DNA of 50,840 nucleotides, from assembly GCA_035497315.1 (NCBI GenBank), contig DATJDU010000038.1, positions 1 to 50,840 of the forward strand, given 5' to 3'. This document shows, piece by piece, positions 1 to 8,041 of the stretch; the first letter of the stretch is position 1, and every line of letters starts with the position of its first letter. The translations under genes and the position numbers were made by a program. Origin of the DNA: Andeanibacterium sp035497315. Its GTDB lineage: Bacteria; Pseudomonadota; Alphaproteobacteria; Sphingomonadales; Sphingomonadaceae. Under the pieces are notes generated by a model. That model searched no databases. It had not been told where the DNA came from and saw only the letters and a list, made by a program, of their open reading frames with translations.

Positions 1-1
1 C

Positions 2-877
2 GCGCTGATCCTCAGCGGCGTGGCCGGTACGCAGGAACAGGGGCTAAGCGGCACTTTCCGCCGTTCCAATGCCGGGCGGCGGGATCGGACGGTGGAACTT
101 GCCCTTTCGGCGCTGCACAGCAATTACGATGCCTACAGTGCCTATACCGGCAAGCTCGCCGGGCGGATCAGCTATGACAGCACGCCGATCTGGCAGAAGA
201 AGCTGACCTATTCCTATGGCTTCGAACTGTTGGCGAGTAATGAAAAGAGCTATGTTTTCGCGCGTCAGGCACGTGAGCAAAAGACCTATTACATCGCCGC
301 CCTGCCCGGGCAGGTAGGCTTCGACACTACCAACAGTCTGCTCGATCCGGTGCGAGGATTTCGCCTTAACCTCAAGCTTTCGCCCGAAGTTTCGGGCGGC
401 GACCAGAATTTGTTCTATGCGCGCGGCATGGTGGAAGGATCGGCCTATCGCTCCTTCGGCGATTTCGTGCTGGCCGGGCGGGTTCGCGTAGGCTCGATCG
501 TGGGGGCGCCGCGTGAGGACATTGCGCCTTCGCGGCGTTACTATGCGGGCGGCGGCGGGTCGGTGCGGGGCTTTGGTTATCAGGAGCTTGGCCCGAAAGA
601 TCCAGACGCTAATCCGGTGGGCGGGCGCAGCCTGGTGGAGGGCGCGGTTGAGGCGCGCTATCGCTTCGGAGACTACGGAATCGTGGCTTTTGTCGATGCC
701 GGGCAGGTCTATGAAAGCTCTACTCCGGGTTTCACCGATATCCGTTTCGGCGCGGGGATCGGCGGGAGGTTTTATACCAATTTCGGCCCGGTGCGGCTCG
801 ATCTGGCAACTCCCATCGGCCGAAAACCGGGTGAATCCAGGGTCTCGGTCTATGTCTCGATCGGGCAGGCATTCTGA
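2..877 (+). CDS. tamA: TamA C-terminal part (BamA/Omp85-type outer membrane protein), 5' end outside window
   Basis: The reading frame is open from the first bases, so this is the 3' part of a longer gene. The visible ~290 residues look like the 16-strand barrel domain of the Omp85/surface-antigen family: alternating aromatic and hydrophobic strands, the lid-loop VRGF motif (in GGGGSVRGFGYQELGP) and a final strand ending in Phe (VSIGQAF). TamA works with TamB to insert or move proteins or lipids to the outer membrane. Its stop overlaps the start of tamB by one base (TGATG), which supports the TamA assignment over BamA. The POTRA domains must lie upstream. The GTG at 20 is internal and not a real start. 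Confidence 0.88.
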   Translation, partial: ALILSGVAGTQEQGLSGTFRRSNAGRRDRTVELALSALHSNYDAYSAYTGKLAGRISYDSTPIWQKKLTYSYGFELLASNEKSYVFARQAREQKTYYIAALPGQVGFDTTNSLLDPVRGFRLNLKLSPEVSGGDQNLFYARGMVEGSAYRSFGDFVLAGRVRVGSIVGAPREDIAPSRRYYAGGGGSVRGFGYQELGPKDPDANPVGGRSLVEGAVEARYRFGDYGIVAFVDAGQVYESSTPGFTDIRFGAGIGGRFYTNFGPVRLDLATPIGRKPGESRVSVYVSIGQAF

Positions 878-3800
878 TGGGCGAGGATGTGCTCAACGTG
901 CCCGAAGAGGCGGACAACGGCACCCAGCGGCGCCGGCGCGGCCTCTGGCGGGCACTGGCCGCTCTGCTCGCGCTTCTGGTGCTGATCACAGGGGGCGGGC
1001 TGGTCTGGCTGGACACGAATGGCGGCCATCGCTTTATCGCGGGGCAGATCAATGCGCTGGAATTCGAAAACGGTCTGACGATCCATGTCGGGCGGATCGA
1101 AGGCTCAATCTATAGTAAACTTGAGGTTGTCGATCTCGCCATCGGGGACCCGAAGGGAAGTTTCGCAGCCGCCCCCCGCGCGGCGATGGACTGGCGGCCC
1201 TTCGCCTATCTTTCGAACCATATCGACATTCGCTCGCTCACGGCGCCGCTGGTGCAGGTGAAGCGCCTGCCTGAACTGCGCGAGGTCAAGTCCGACGAGC
1301 CGCTGCTGCCCGATATCGATATCGACGTGGAGAAGCTGGAGATTGGCCGGATCGAAATCGATCCCGCGATCACCGGGCAACATCATGTCGCTTCGCTCAG
1401 CGGCACGGCGCATATTGCAGACCGGCGCGCGGTGGTGGATGCCAGGGCGCAGGCGCTTGCCGGGCCGGGGCCCGACGGCAAGCAACTGGCGGGTGGCGAC
1501 AGGCTGGCCGTAAAGCTCGATGCCGTGCCGGAGAAGAACCGCTTCGACATCGCACTCGATCTGGCCGCGCCTGCCGATGGCCTTGTCTCCGGGCTTACCG
1601 GAAGGGCCGAGCCGCTCACCGCCGCGCTCAAGGGCAAGGGCGATTGGGCCAAGTGGGACGGGGCCCTTACTGCCGCCTATGGCACGGCGCGTTTTGCCGA
1701 TCTTGCGCTCACTGCCCGCAACGGGACATTCGGCGTCAAGGGGGAGGCGAGCCCGGGCCTGCTGCTTCCAGCATCGGGCGCCACCATGTTCGCCCCCTCC
1801 ACGCGGATCGACCTGACGGCGGCGCTCGACCAGCGGCGAGTGGACCTTGCCGGCACGCTGGACAATGACAATTTCAGCCTTGCCGCCAAGGGCCTGGTCG
1901 ATCTGGGGGAGAACCGTTTCGAGGGCCTGGCGGTGGATTTCCGCCTGCTGCGCGCTACGGCCATCGCGCCGGATTTCAAGGGGCAGGGCGTGGTGGCCAG
2001 CCTCAGGCTCGACGGCGCCTTCGCCACACCGCGCATTGCCTATACGCTGGGAGCCGCCCGGCTGGGCTTTGGCGATACGGCGATCGTCGGCCTTTCCGCG
2101 CAGGGCGAGGGCCGGGTGGATGCGGATCAGGCGCTGGTGCCTATCCATGCGCGGGCGCGGATGATCGACGGGCTGGATGCGGCGGCGGGCGAATTGCTCA
2201 CCAATGTGCGCCTGGATGGCGATCTTGCGGTCAAATGGCCGCGCATCCTGTCCGATAATCTCAAGATCCGTTCCGACCGGATCGACGCGACCGCCGTGCT
2301 GGTGGCCGATGTCTCGACCGGGCTCTACACCGGCAGTCTCAACGGGCGGATCGGCAATTATGCTGTCGCCGGGATCGGCCGCTTCGATGTTTCGAGCGCG
2401 CTGGACCTGAAGACCGAGGGCGATAATTTCCGGATCGCGGGCAAGGTCACGGCGCGCAGCCGCGAGATATTCAATGAATCCGCGCGCGATTTCCTGGGCG
2501 GCAACGGGTTGATTACCGCCGATATCGCCTATGGCTCGGATGGGATGGCGCAGGTTTCGGCGCTGCGCATCGTCGCGCCGCAATTCCGCATGGCGGATGG
2601 CAAGGGCTCCTATCGTCCCGATGGCACCATTGCCTTTGCCGGAACGGGCATTTCGGACCGCTATGGCCCGCTGGGGCTGGAAGTCAGCGGAACGCTCTCC
2701 CGCCCTGTGGCCATCGTCATGGCGGAGCGGCCCGGAATGGGCGTGGGCCTTGCCAATCTGCGCGCGGAGCTGACCGGCACCGACAAGGGCTATGCCCTGC
2801 TGGCGACGGGCGAGAGCGATTACGGCCCATTCGATGCCGATCTGGCGATATTGTCGGGCACCGGGCCGCTCACCGTCGATATCAACCGGTCCAATTTTGC
2901 GGGCGTGGGTATTTCGGGCCGGGTAGTGCAGAGCGCGGCCGGGCCGTTCACCGGCACTCTGGCGGCCAGCGGTTCGGGTATCGACGGGCAGGTGCAATTG
3001 CTGGCCCAGGGCGGGTTCCAGCGCGCGCTGGTCGATGCCACTGCCAGCAATGCCGTGCTGGGCAGCCCGGCGCGGCTTTCTATTTCCCGGGCGATCGCCA
3101 AGGCGGACATAACTCTGTTCGATCAGCCGCAGATTGCCGCCGATGTGCAGGTGGCCGGCCTCGCCATGGATGGTTTCGCGCTCGAAAAGGCCCGCGCGCA
3201 GGTCGATTATCGCAATGGCTCGGGCACCGCGAAGCTGCTGGCCAAGGGCAATCGCGGCACTCCTTTCGATGTCGCGGCCAATGCCCAGCTGGCGCCGGAA
3301 CAATGGCGCATTGCGCTGCAGGGCAGTGCGGGCGGAGTGGCGTTCCACACGATCGACCCCGCGCGGATCAGGCTGGGCGACGGGAGCTATGATCTGCTGC
3401 CCACCCGGCTGGCCCTGCGGCAGGGTAGCGTCCAGCTTGCGGGCAGTTATGGCGCGGAAACAAAGCTGCAGGCGCGGCTGACCGATGTGGACCTTGCCGT
3501 GCTGCGGCCCGTCATGCCCGAACTGGGGCTGGGCGGCGTGGCTTCGGGCAGCGTCGATTTCGTGCAGGAGGGCAATGGCTTTCCCAAGGCCGATGCCCGG
3601 CTGACGGTGACGCGCTTCACCCGCACCAGCCTGGCCGCGGTCAGCCAGCCGGTGGATCTGCGCATGGTCGGGCGGCTCCAGCCCGATGGCGGCACATTGC
3701 GCGCGGTGGTTGAACGCGGCGGCGCCAATGTGGGCCGCGTGCAGGTCAATCTGCAGCCGCTGGGCCCGGAAAGCGGCAGCTGGATGACCCGGCTGATGGC

Positions 3801-5121
3801 GGCGCCGCTGAGTGGCGGCATCCGCTACAACGGGCCGGCCAGCGTGCTGTTCTCGCTTGCGGCCCTGCCAGACCAGCATCTCAATGGCGCGATCGGGGTG
3901 GCAGCGGATTTCTCGGGCCGGGTGCAGACGCCTTCGCTTACCGGCGTGGTCCGCGCCAATGACCTTACCTATGTGAACGACGCCTATGGCACCCGGCTGA
4001 CCAAGATGCGGGTGCGCGGCACTTTCACCGATGACCGGCTGGAAGTGAGCGAGCTTTCCGCCACGGCGGGGGACGGCACCGTCAGCGGCAGCGGCTTCGT
4101 CAGCCTTTCGAGCGAGAAGGGCTATCCGCTTCAGCTCGACCTCAAGCTCGACAATGCGCGGCTGGCCGATGCCCCGGGGATGGAGGCGCGGGCCACCGGC
4201 ACGCTGGCCGTCGTCAATAATCCAGGCGATCAGCCTGTGATCCGCGGAACCATCCGCCTGCCCGAAACACGCTATCGCATCGTGCGCGAAGGGGCGGCAC
4301 AGGTGCGCACGCTTACGGGCATAAGGCGCAAGTCCGATGCGGCAGAGGCTGCGCTTGCCGCCGCTGCCGCCGGTAAAGTGAAGCCGGACGCGATTTCCGG
4401 CCTGCCGTCCAACTGGCGGCTGGAAGTGGACGTGGTGGCGCCGGAGCGAGTGTTCGTCAGCGGCATGGGGATGGAATCGGAATGGTCCGCCGACATCAAG
4501 CTGCGCGGCACCACCGGCAATCCGCGCATCACCGGCGGGATCGATCTGGTGCGCGGCACGCTGGGCTTTGCCGGGCGCAGCTTCGATCTGAAAACGGGCC
4601 GCATCCGCTTCAACGATGGCGATCCCTATAATCCCACCCTGGCGGTGACGGCCGAAGGCGAGGCCGACGATGTGAACGTGGTGATCGGACTCACCGGATC
4701 GGCCGGCAATCCCAGCATCACCTTCAGTTCCACGCCTTCCCTGCCGCAGGATGAAATCCTTGCCCGCATTCTGTTCGGCAGTTCGATCGGGGAGCTTTCG
4801 GCTATTCAGGCGGTCCAGCTTGCCTCATCGCTCAACGCCTTGCGCGGTTCGGGCGGGTTCAGCCCGCTGGGTGTGCTGCAATCGGCATCGGGCATCGACC
4901 GCATCCGCATTCTGGATGCGGATGAGGCGAATGGGCACGGCACTGCGGTGGCGGTCGGGCAATATATCACCAATGACATCTATGTTGAGATCGTGACCGA
5001 CGCGCGCGGCTATACCGCCACGCAGATCGAGATCAGCCTTACGCGCTCCCTTTCCGTGCTGAGCGAGATGGGCAGTTTCGGCGGGTCGAGTGTCAATGTC
5101 AGATATCGCAAGGATTATTGA
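877..5121 (+). CDS. tamB: TamB, translocation/assembly module inner-membrane component
   Basis: A 1414-residue AsmA-like protein. Residues about 1-23 are cytoplasmic with an Arg run (QRRRRG), residues ~24-46 form one membrane anchor, and the rest is a long periplasmic, beta-rich, low-Cys region typical of TamB bridge proteins. The last ~350 residues match the conserved TamB C-terminal (DUF490) domain: stretches such as GGIDLVRGTLGFAGRSF, FNDGDPYNPTLAV and PSLPQDEILARILFG, ending in a short beta-strand (VNVRYRKDY). Family knowledge: TamB forms a hydrophobic groove between inner and outer membranes and partners with TamA. The one-base overlap with tamA indicates translational coupling. Length is normal for the family. 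Confidence 0.93.
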   Translation: MGEDVLNVPEEADNGTQRRRRGLWRALAALLALLVLITGGGLVWLDTNGGHRFIAGQINALEFENGLTIHVGRIEGSIYSKLEVVDLAIGDPKGSFAAAPRAAMDWRPFAYLSNHIDIRSLTAPLVQVKRLPELREVKSDEPLLPDIDIDVEKLEIGRIEIDPAITGQHHVASLSGTAHIADRRAVVDARAQALAGPGPDGKQLAGGDRLAVKLDAVPEKNRFDIALDLAAPADGLVSGLTGRAEPLTAALKGKGDWAKWDGALTAAYGTARFADLALTARNGTFGVKGEASPGLLLPASGATMFAPSTRIDLTAALDQRRVDLAGTLDNDNFSLAAKGLVDLGENRFEGLAVDFRLLRATAIAPDFKGQGVVASLRLDGAFATPRIAYTLGAARLGFGDTAIVGLSAQGEGRVDADQALVPIHARARMIDGLDAAAGELLTNVRLDGDLAVKWPRILSDNLKIRSDRIDATAVLVADVSTGLYTGSLNGRIGNYAVAGIGRFDVSSALDLKTEGDNFRIAGKVTARSREIFNESARDFLGGNGLITADIAYGSDGMAQVSALRIVAPQFRMADGKGSYRPDGTIAFAGTGISDRYGPLGLEVSGTLSRPVAIVMAERPGMGVGLANLRAELTGTDKGYALLATGESDYGPFDADLAILSGTGPLTVDINRSNFAGVGISGRVVQSAAGPFTGTLAASGSGIDGQVQLLAQGGFQRALVDATASNAVLGSPARLSISRAIAKADITLFDQPQIAADVQVAGLAMDGFALEKARAQVDYRNGSGTAKLLAKGNRGTPFDVAANAQLAPEQWRIALQGSAGGVAFHTIDPARIRLGDGSYDLLPTRLALRQGSVQLAGSYGAETKLQARLTDVDLAVLRPVMPELGLGGVASGSVDFVQEGNGFPKADARLTVTRFTRTSLAAVSQPVDLRMVGRLQPDGGTLRAVVERGGANVGRVQVNLQPLGPESGSWMTRLMAAPLSGGIRYNGPASVLFSLAALPDQHLNGAIGVAADFSGRVQTPSLTGVVRANDLTYVNDAYGTRLTKMRVRGTFTDDRLEVSELSATAGDGTVSGSGFVSLSSEKGYPLQLDLKLDNARLADAPGMEARATGTLAVVNNPGDQPVIRGTIRLPETRYRIVREGAAQVRTLTGIRRKSDAAEAALAAAAAGKVKPDAISGLPSNWRLEVDVVAPERVFVSGMGMESEWSADIKLRGTTGNPRITGGIDLVRGTLGFAGRSFDLKTGRIRFNDGDPYNPTLAVTAEGEADDVNVVIGLTGSAGNPSITFSSTPSLPQDEILARILFGSSIGELSAIQAVQLASSLNALRGSGGFSPLGVLQSASGIDRIRILDADEANGHGTAVAVGQYITNDIYVEIVTDARGYTATQIEISLTRSLSVLSEMGSFGGSSVNVRYRKDY

Positions 5122-5122
5122 G

Positions 5123-5317
5123 ATGCGCGGTGCGATGGCCCTGTTGCTGTGCCTCGGCCTGCTTGCTTGCGGCGAACCCGATTTCGACCAGCGCTATTCC
5201 GAGCAGGAGCGGCAGATCTCCAACGAGGCCGCGGCGATGGAGGCCGAGCTTGACCGGCGGATGAGCGAAAAGCCGGGGATGGAGACGCCTGAGGCCACGG
5301 GGTCATCCAGCAAATAG
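5123..5317 (+). CDS. Small lipoprotein downstream of tamB
   Basis: A 64-residue protein starting one base after the tamB stop. The start at 5123 (MRGAMALLL) is preferred over in-frame codons inside tamB, because it gives a short hydrophobic signal followed by a lipobox (LLAC, Cys16). The mature part is charged and probably helical (Glu, Arg, Gln-rich), ending in a Ser/Thr tail. Coupling to tamAB suggests it belongs to the same envelope-assembly operon, but I know of no assigned function. The lipobox has Leu at -2, which is acceptable but not ideal. Confidence 0.7.
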   Translation: MRGAMALLLCLGLLACGEPDFDQRYSEQERQISNEAAAMEAELDRRMSEKPGMETPEATGSSSK

Positions 5318-5375
5318 CCCGGGGGCAGTGCCGAAAACCGCCAGCGCGCCCGTTCTTCCCCGCAGCACATTAGCG

Positions 5376-5414
5376 AATAGCTTATTGACTCAGTCAAAAA
5401 TATCGGGCTAGACC
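5376..5414 (+). promoter_or_regulatory. Promoter with TTGA-N5-TCAA operator (site 1)
   Basis: TTGACTCAGTCAA at 5385-5397 is an inverted repeat with perfect 6-base arms (TTGACT/AGTCAA) around one base. Its left arm doubles as a -35 hexamer, and TAGACC at 5409-5414 lies 18 bases further as a possible -10. The 14 bases AATAGCTTATTGAC (5376-5389) recur identically at 6388-6401 before the GST operon. Proposed operator for the MarR-type regulator at 17745; this is inference from shared sequence and position. Confidence 0.6.
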
Positions 5415-5455
5415 TCTATGGCGAGCGCGGCAAACGCGCTGTCGAGGAGGTTTGG

Positions 5456-5869
5456 GTGAAGAAGGTCTTGAAACCTGCCGTGCTGGTTTTCGCAATGTCG
5501 CTGGGCGTCGCTGCCCCGGCGTTGGCGCATCACAGCTTTGCCATGTTCGATCAGAGGAAGGTGATGACCCTGCAGGGCACTGTCACCGAATTCCAATGGA
5601 CCAATCCGCATGCCTTCATCGAAATCGACGTTCCGGCGGGCGGCAAGGTGGGGCATTGGAGCATCGAACTCAACAGCCCCAACAACCTCAAACGCCAGGG
5701 TTGGAGCCGCGCTTCGCTAAAGACCGGGGACAAGATATCGATGCGGATAAACCCGTTGCGCGATGGCAGGTCCGGCGGCTTGTTCCTCGATCTGAAGAAG
5801 GCTGACGGGAAGGTCCTCGATTCCGGCCTGCCGAAGGACGGCAAGCCTGTGAACGTGCCCAAGGTCTGA
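5456..5869 (+). CDS. DUF6152-like secreted protein, copy 1
   Basis: 137 residues, starting at a GTG preceded by AGGAGG with a 5-base spacer. A signal peptide (about residues 1-24, ending in ALA) is followed at once by HHSFAMFD. The rest contains the family pattern T-x-F-x-W-x-N-P-H-(A/S)-F-I-E and W-x-I-E-(L/M)-N-S-P-N-N-L, shared with the next gene. I recognise this as the DUF6152 family, whose function is not established. Predicted signal peptidase cleavage would leave His-His at the mature N-terminus, a possible metal-binding end (see findings). It is the first gene after operator site 1 and forms a two-gene unit with the next. Confidence 0.8.
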   Translation: MKKVLKPAVLVFAMSLGVAAPALAHHSFAMFDQRKVMTLQGTVTEFQWTNPHAFIEIDVPAGGKVGHWSIELNSPNNLKRQGWSRASLKTGDKISMRINPLRDGRSGGLFLDLKKADGKVLDSGLPKDGKPVNVPKV

Positions 5870-5879
5870 GGAGAGTCCG

Positions 5880-6251
5880 ATGAAATCCGCCTTTCGCCTC
5901 GCGCTTGCCGCAGCGCTCCTTGTCCCCGCCGGTGCGGCGGTTGCCCATCACAGCTATGCGATGTTCGACATGAACAAGACCGTCGCGCTCGACGCCACGA
6001 TCGTGCGCTTCCGCTGGCAGAACCCGCATTCCTTCATCGAGGCGAATGCGGCGGTGAAGGGCGGGACGGAATTGTGGGCGATCGAAATGAACAGCCCGAA
6101 CAATCTCGTCAGCGAAGGCTGGAAGCGCACCACGCTGAAGCCCGGCGACAAGGTGAAGCTCTATGTTCACCCGCTGCGCGATGGCAGCAAGGGCGGCAGC
6201 TATGCCGGGGTGCGCCTGGCTGACGGCAAGACCCTTGGCGCCGTGAAATGA
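5880..6251 (+). CDS. DUF6152-like secreted protein, copy 2
   Basis: 123 residues, 10 bases after copy 1, with a good ribosome site (GAGGAGAG). Signal peptide about residues 1-22 ending in AVA, then HHSYAMFD. It is a tandem paralogue of the preceding protein: W-x-N-P-H-S-F-I-E, W-A-I-E-M-N-S-P-N-N-L, and the lysine/glycine-rich tail HPLRDGSKGG, which matches NPLRDGRSGG in copy 1. Probably periplasmic, acting with or instead of copy 1. A strong terminator at 6343-6376 separates the pair from the GST operon. Confidence 0.8.
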   Translation: MKSAFRLALAAALLVPAGAAVAHHSYAMFDMNKTVALDATIVRFRWQNPHSFIEANAAVKGGTELWAIEMNSPNNLVSEGWKRTTLKPGDKVKLYVHPLRDGSKGGSYAGVRLADGKTLGAVK

Positions 6252-6342
6252 CATATGTGTGCCAGGCCTCGCCGTGGGCCTGTTTCAAGCCGTTTTTTCA
6301 GCGGGGAATATCTCACCGATCCCTTGTATTTCCACGCTGATC

Positions 6343-6376
6343 GTTCGCCCGGCCCTGGTGTCGGGCGAACCTTTTT
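6343..6376 (+). terminator. Rho-independent terminator after the DUF6152 pair
   Basis: GTTCGCCCG (6343-6351) pairs perfectly with CGGGCGAAC (6362-6370) around a 10-base loop, and is followed by CTTTTT (6371-6376). Stem, loop and T-run are all canonical. It lies ~90 bases after the second DUF6152 stop and ~20 bases before the next promoter, so it insulates the two units. Confidence 0.85.
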
Positions 6377-6387
6377 GACTCTGCAAA

Positions 6388-6425
6388 AATAGCTTATTGA
6401 CGGAATCAATATACGCCGATAGGCT
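6388..6425 (+). promoter_or_regulatory. Promoter with TTGA-N5-TCAA operator (site 2)
   Basis: TTGACGGAATCAA at 6397-6409 keeps the TTGA/TCAA arms. TTGACG (6397-6402) with TAGGCT (6420-6425) at a 17-base spacing is a plausible sigma70-type promoter, so the repeat overlaps the -35. Just upstream, TTTTTG-ACTCTG-CAAAAA (6372-6389) is a second inverted repeat that shares its T-run with the terminator. It drives the GST-receptor-transporter operon. Confidence 0.6.
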
Positions 6426-6467
6426 TCAATGAAATCGCCTGCAAAGATGGGCGGACATGGAGAAGAG

Positions 6468-7244
6468 ATGCTTGAGGTCTACACTTGGGAACCCAACGCT
6501 AATTCAGGCAAGCCGTTGCTTTGTCTGCATGAAAAGCGCGTTCCCTTCACGCATCACTATATCGACATGGGCAAGCTGGAGCAATTTTCGCCGGAATTTC
6601 TGGCGATCAATCCGGACGGGACTATTCCTGCCGTCGTGCATGACGGGCTGGTGATGACGGAATCGACCCCGGCGATGGAATATATCGACGATGCCTTTGA
6701 CGGCCCCGCGCTGCGCCCGGCCGATCCGTGGTGGCGCTGGCGGATGCGCCAGGTGATGCGTTATATGGACAATATCGTGGCGCCTTCGCTGGCGATGCTT
6801 GCCTCCAACCGCCTTGCCGCCCCGCGCTATGCGGAAGTGGACGAGGAGGAGAAGCGCCGCGAGCTGGACAAGATCCCGCTGCCGGAGCGCCGGGCTGCAT
6901 GGGAAAAGCTGATGTTCGGCAAGACCCCGCAGGCCGATCTCGATGAATCCGCCCGCCGTATCGCCGAGAGCTTCGATGTGTTCGAAGGCTGGCTGGCCGA
7001 GGCGCCTTATCTGGCGGGGGAAGAATTCTCGCTGGCCGACATCAATGTGATGGCCACCTTCTATCACCTGCCGCAATCCTATCCCGACGATGTGAACGAC
7101 CAGCGCCGCCCGCATATGATGGCCTGGCTGCGACGGTGTCATGCCCGGCCGGGGCTGCAGCGCGGCTTCGGCACCGGGCGGGGCTTCATCACCCAGCGGG
7201 CAGCCGATGTCCGCCGCCTGCTGGGCGTGGAGGACGCGGCATGA
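6468..7244 (+). CDS. Glutathione S-transferase, LigF/beta-etherase-like (GST 1)
   Basis: 258 residues. I chose ATG 6468 because GGAGAAGAG precedes it and the protein then begins with the canonical GST strand (MLEVYTW); an in-frame ATG at 6429 would add 13 residues. N-terminal thioredoxin-like domain (~1-80) with N12-S13 in ANSGKPL, cis-Pro in INPDGTIPAV, and the glutathione-binding E-S pair in VMTESTPAMEY. All-helical C-terminal domain follows (~95-240; SLADINVMATFYHLPQS). The layout and Ser13 resemble LigF-type beta-etherases, which use glutathione to cleave beta-aryl ethers (family knowledge recalled, not searched). It overlaps the next GST by 4 bases (ATGA). Confidence 0.82.
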   Translation: MLEVYTWEPNANSGKPLLCLHEKRVPFTHHYIDMGKLEQFSPEFLAINPDGTIPAVVHDGLVMTESTPAMEYIDDAFDGPALRPADPWWRWRMRQVMRYMDNIVAPSLAMLASNRLAAPRYAEVDEEEKRRELDKIPLPERRAAWEKLMFGKTPQADLDESARRIAESFDVFEGWLAEAPYLAGEEFSLADINVMATFYHLPQSYPDDVNDQRRPHMMAWLRRCHARPGLQRGFGTGRGFITQRAADVRRLLGVEDAA

Positions 7245-7948
7245 TCGAACTGTATCATGGCGGCCCGGTGGGCCATTCCGCTTCCGTGCTCATCGCTCTG
7301 GCTGAAAAGGGGCTGGATTACGGGTCGGTGGAACTCGACTTGGCGCGGTGCGAGAACCATTCCGATACGCTGCTTGAGCTCAATCCGGACGGACAGGTGC
7401 CGGTGCTGATGGCGGATGGCAGCGCGCTGACCGGAACCTTCCATATCCTCCTTTTCCTCGACGAGGCCTTCCCTGAGCCGCCCCTCGGCGGCGGAGACCC
7501 TCCGGCGCGATATGCGGTCCACAAATGGGGCAAATATGTGGAGACGCATATCGCGCCAAACCTCGCCATCGCGCGCTGGGCGCAGCTTGGCGGGGCGCAA
7601 GGCGCACGGCCTGACCGTCTGCCGCCAGAGCGTGCCGCCCTGTGGCGGCAAGCGCAGGCGGGCTTTTCCGAAGAGCAGGTTGCCGATGCGCGCAAGGCGC
7701 TGGAAAAAGCCGCCAGTCGCGTGGCGCAGGATGCGGAGGAGGGCGGCTGGCTGGCGGGCGGGGCTTATTCGATCGCCGATATCGCAGTCTATCCGCATCT
7801 CGCTCAGTTCGCGGCGCTGGGTATTGCGCTGTCTGCCTCTGCGCAGGGCTGGCTGGAGCGCGTCGCCGCTCGCTCGGCCGTGCGGGATGCCGCAGGGGAA
7901 ATGCAAATAGTTGCAACCATGGGCCCAGAACTGGGTCGCTGGGGGTAA
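7241..7948 (+). CDS. Glutathione S-transferase family protein, divergent (GST 2)
   Basis: 235 residues, starting at the ATG that overlaps the GST 1 stop. It has the N-terminal pattern MIELYHGGPVGHS, with Ser at position 13, and LNPDGQVPVL with the cis-Pro. The usual E-S pair that binds the glutathione gamma-glutamyl end is replaced by G-T (SALTGTFHILLF), and the preceding Asn of the NS pair is His. The C-terminal helical domain is present (AYSIADIAVYPHLAQF). It may be a non-catalytic partner of GST 1, or have a different thiol or substrate preference. Translational coupling suggests the two GSTs are made in equal amounts. Confidence 0.78.
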   Translation: MIELYHGGPVGHSASVLIALAEKGLDYGSVELDLARCENHSDTLLELNPDGQVPVLMADGSALTGTFHILLFLDEAFPEPPLGGGDPPARYAVHKWGKYVETHIAPNLAIARWAQLGGAQGARPDRLPPERAALWRQAQAGFSEEQVADARKALEKAASRVAQDAEEGGWLAGGAYSIADIAVYPHLAQFAALGIALSASAQGWLERVAARSAVRDAAGEMQIVATMGPELGRWG

Positions 7949-8041
7949 AGCACATAATTTGATCGGTTTGCCGGAGCATCCGCGAAACGCCGGAGCCCGG
8001 CCGGGGCGCATAAGAAACAAAACTATGTGGGGAGAGAGCAA

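Noticed and set aside
1105..3879. 924-codon open frame on the - strand
   Set aside because: Antisense to tamB, with no signal, domain or ribosome site; a GC-driven shadow frame.
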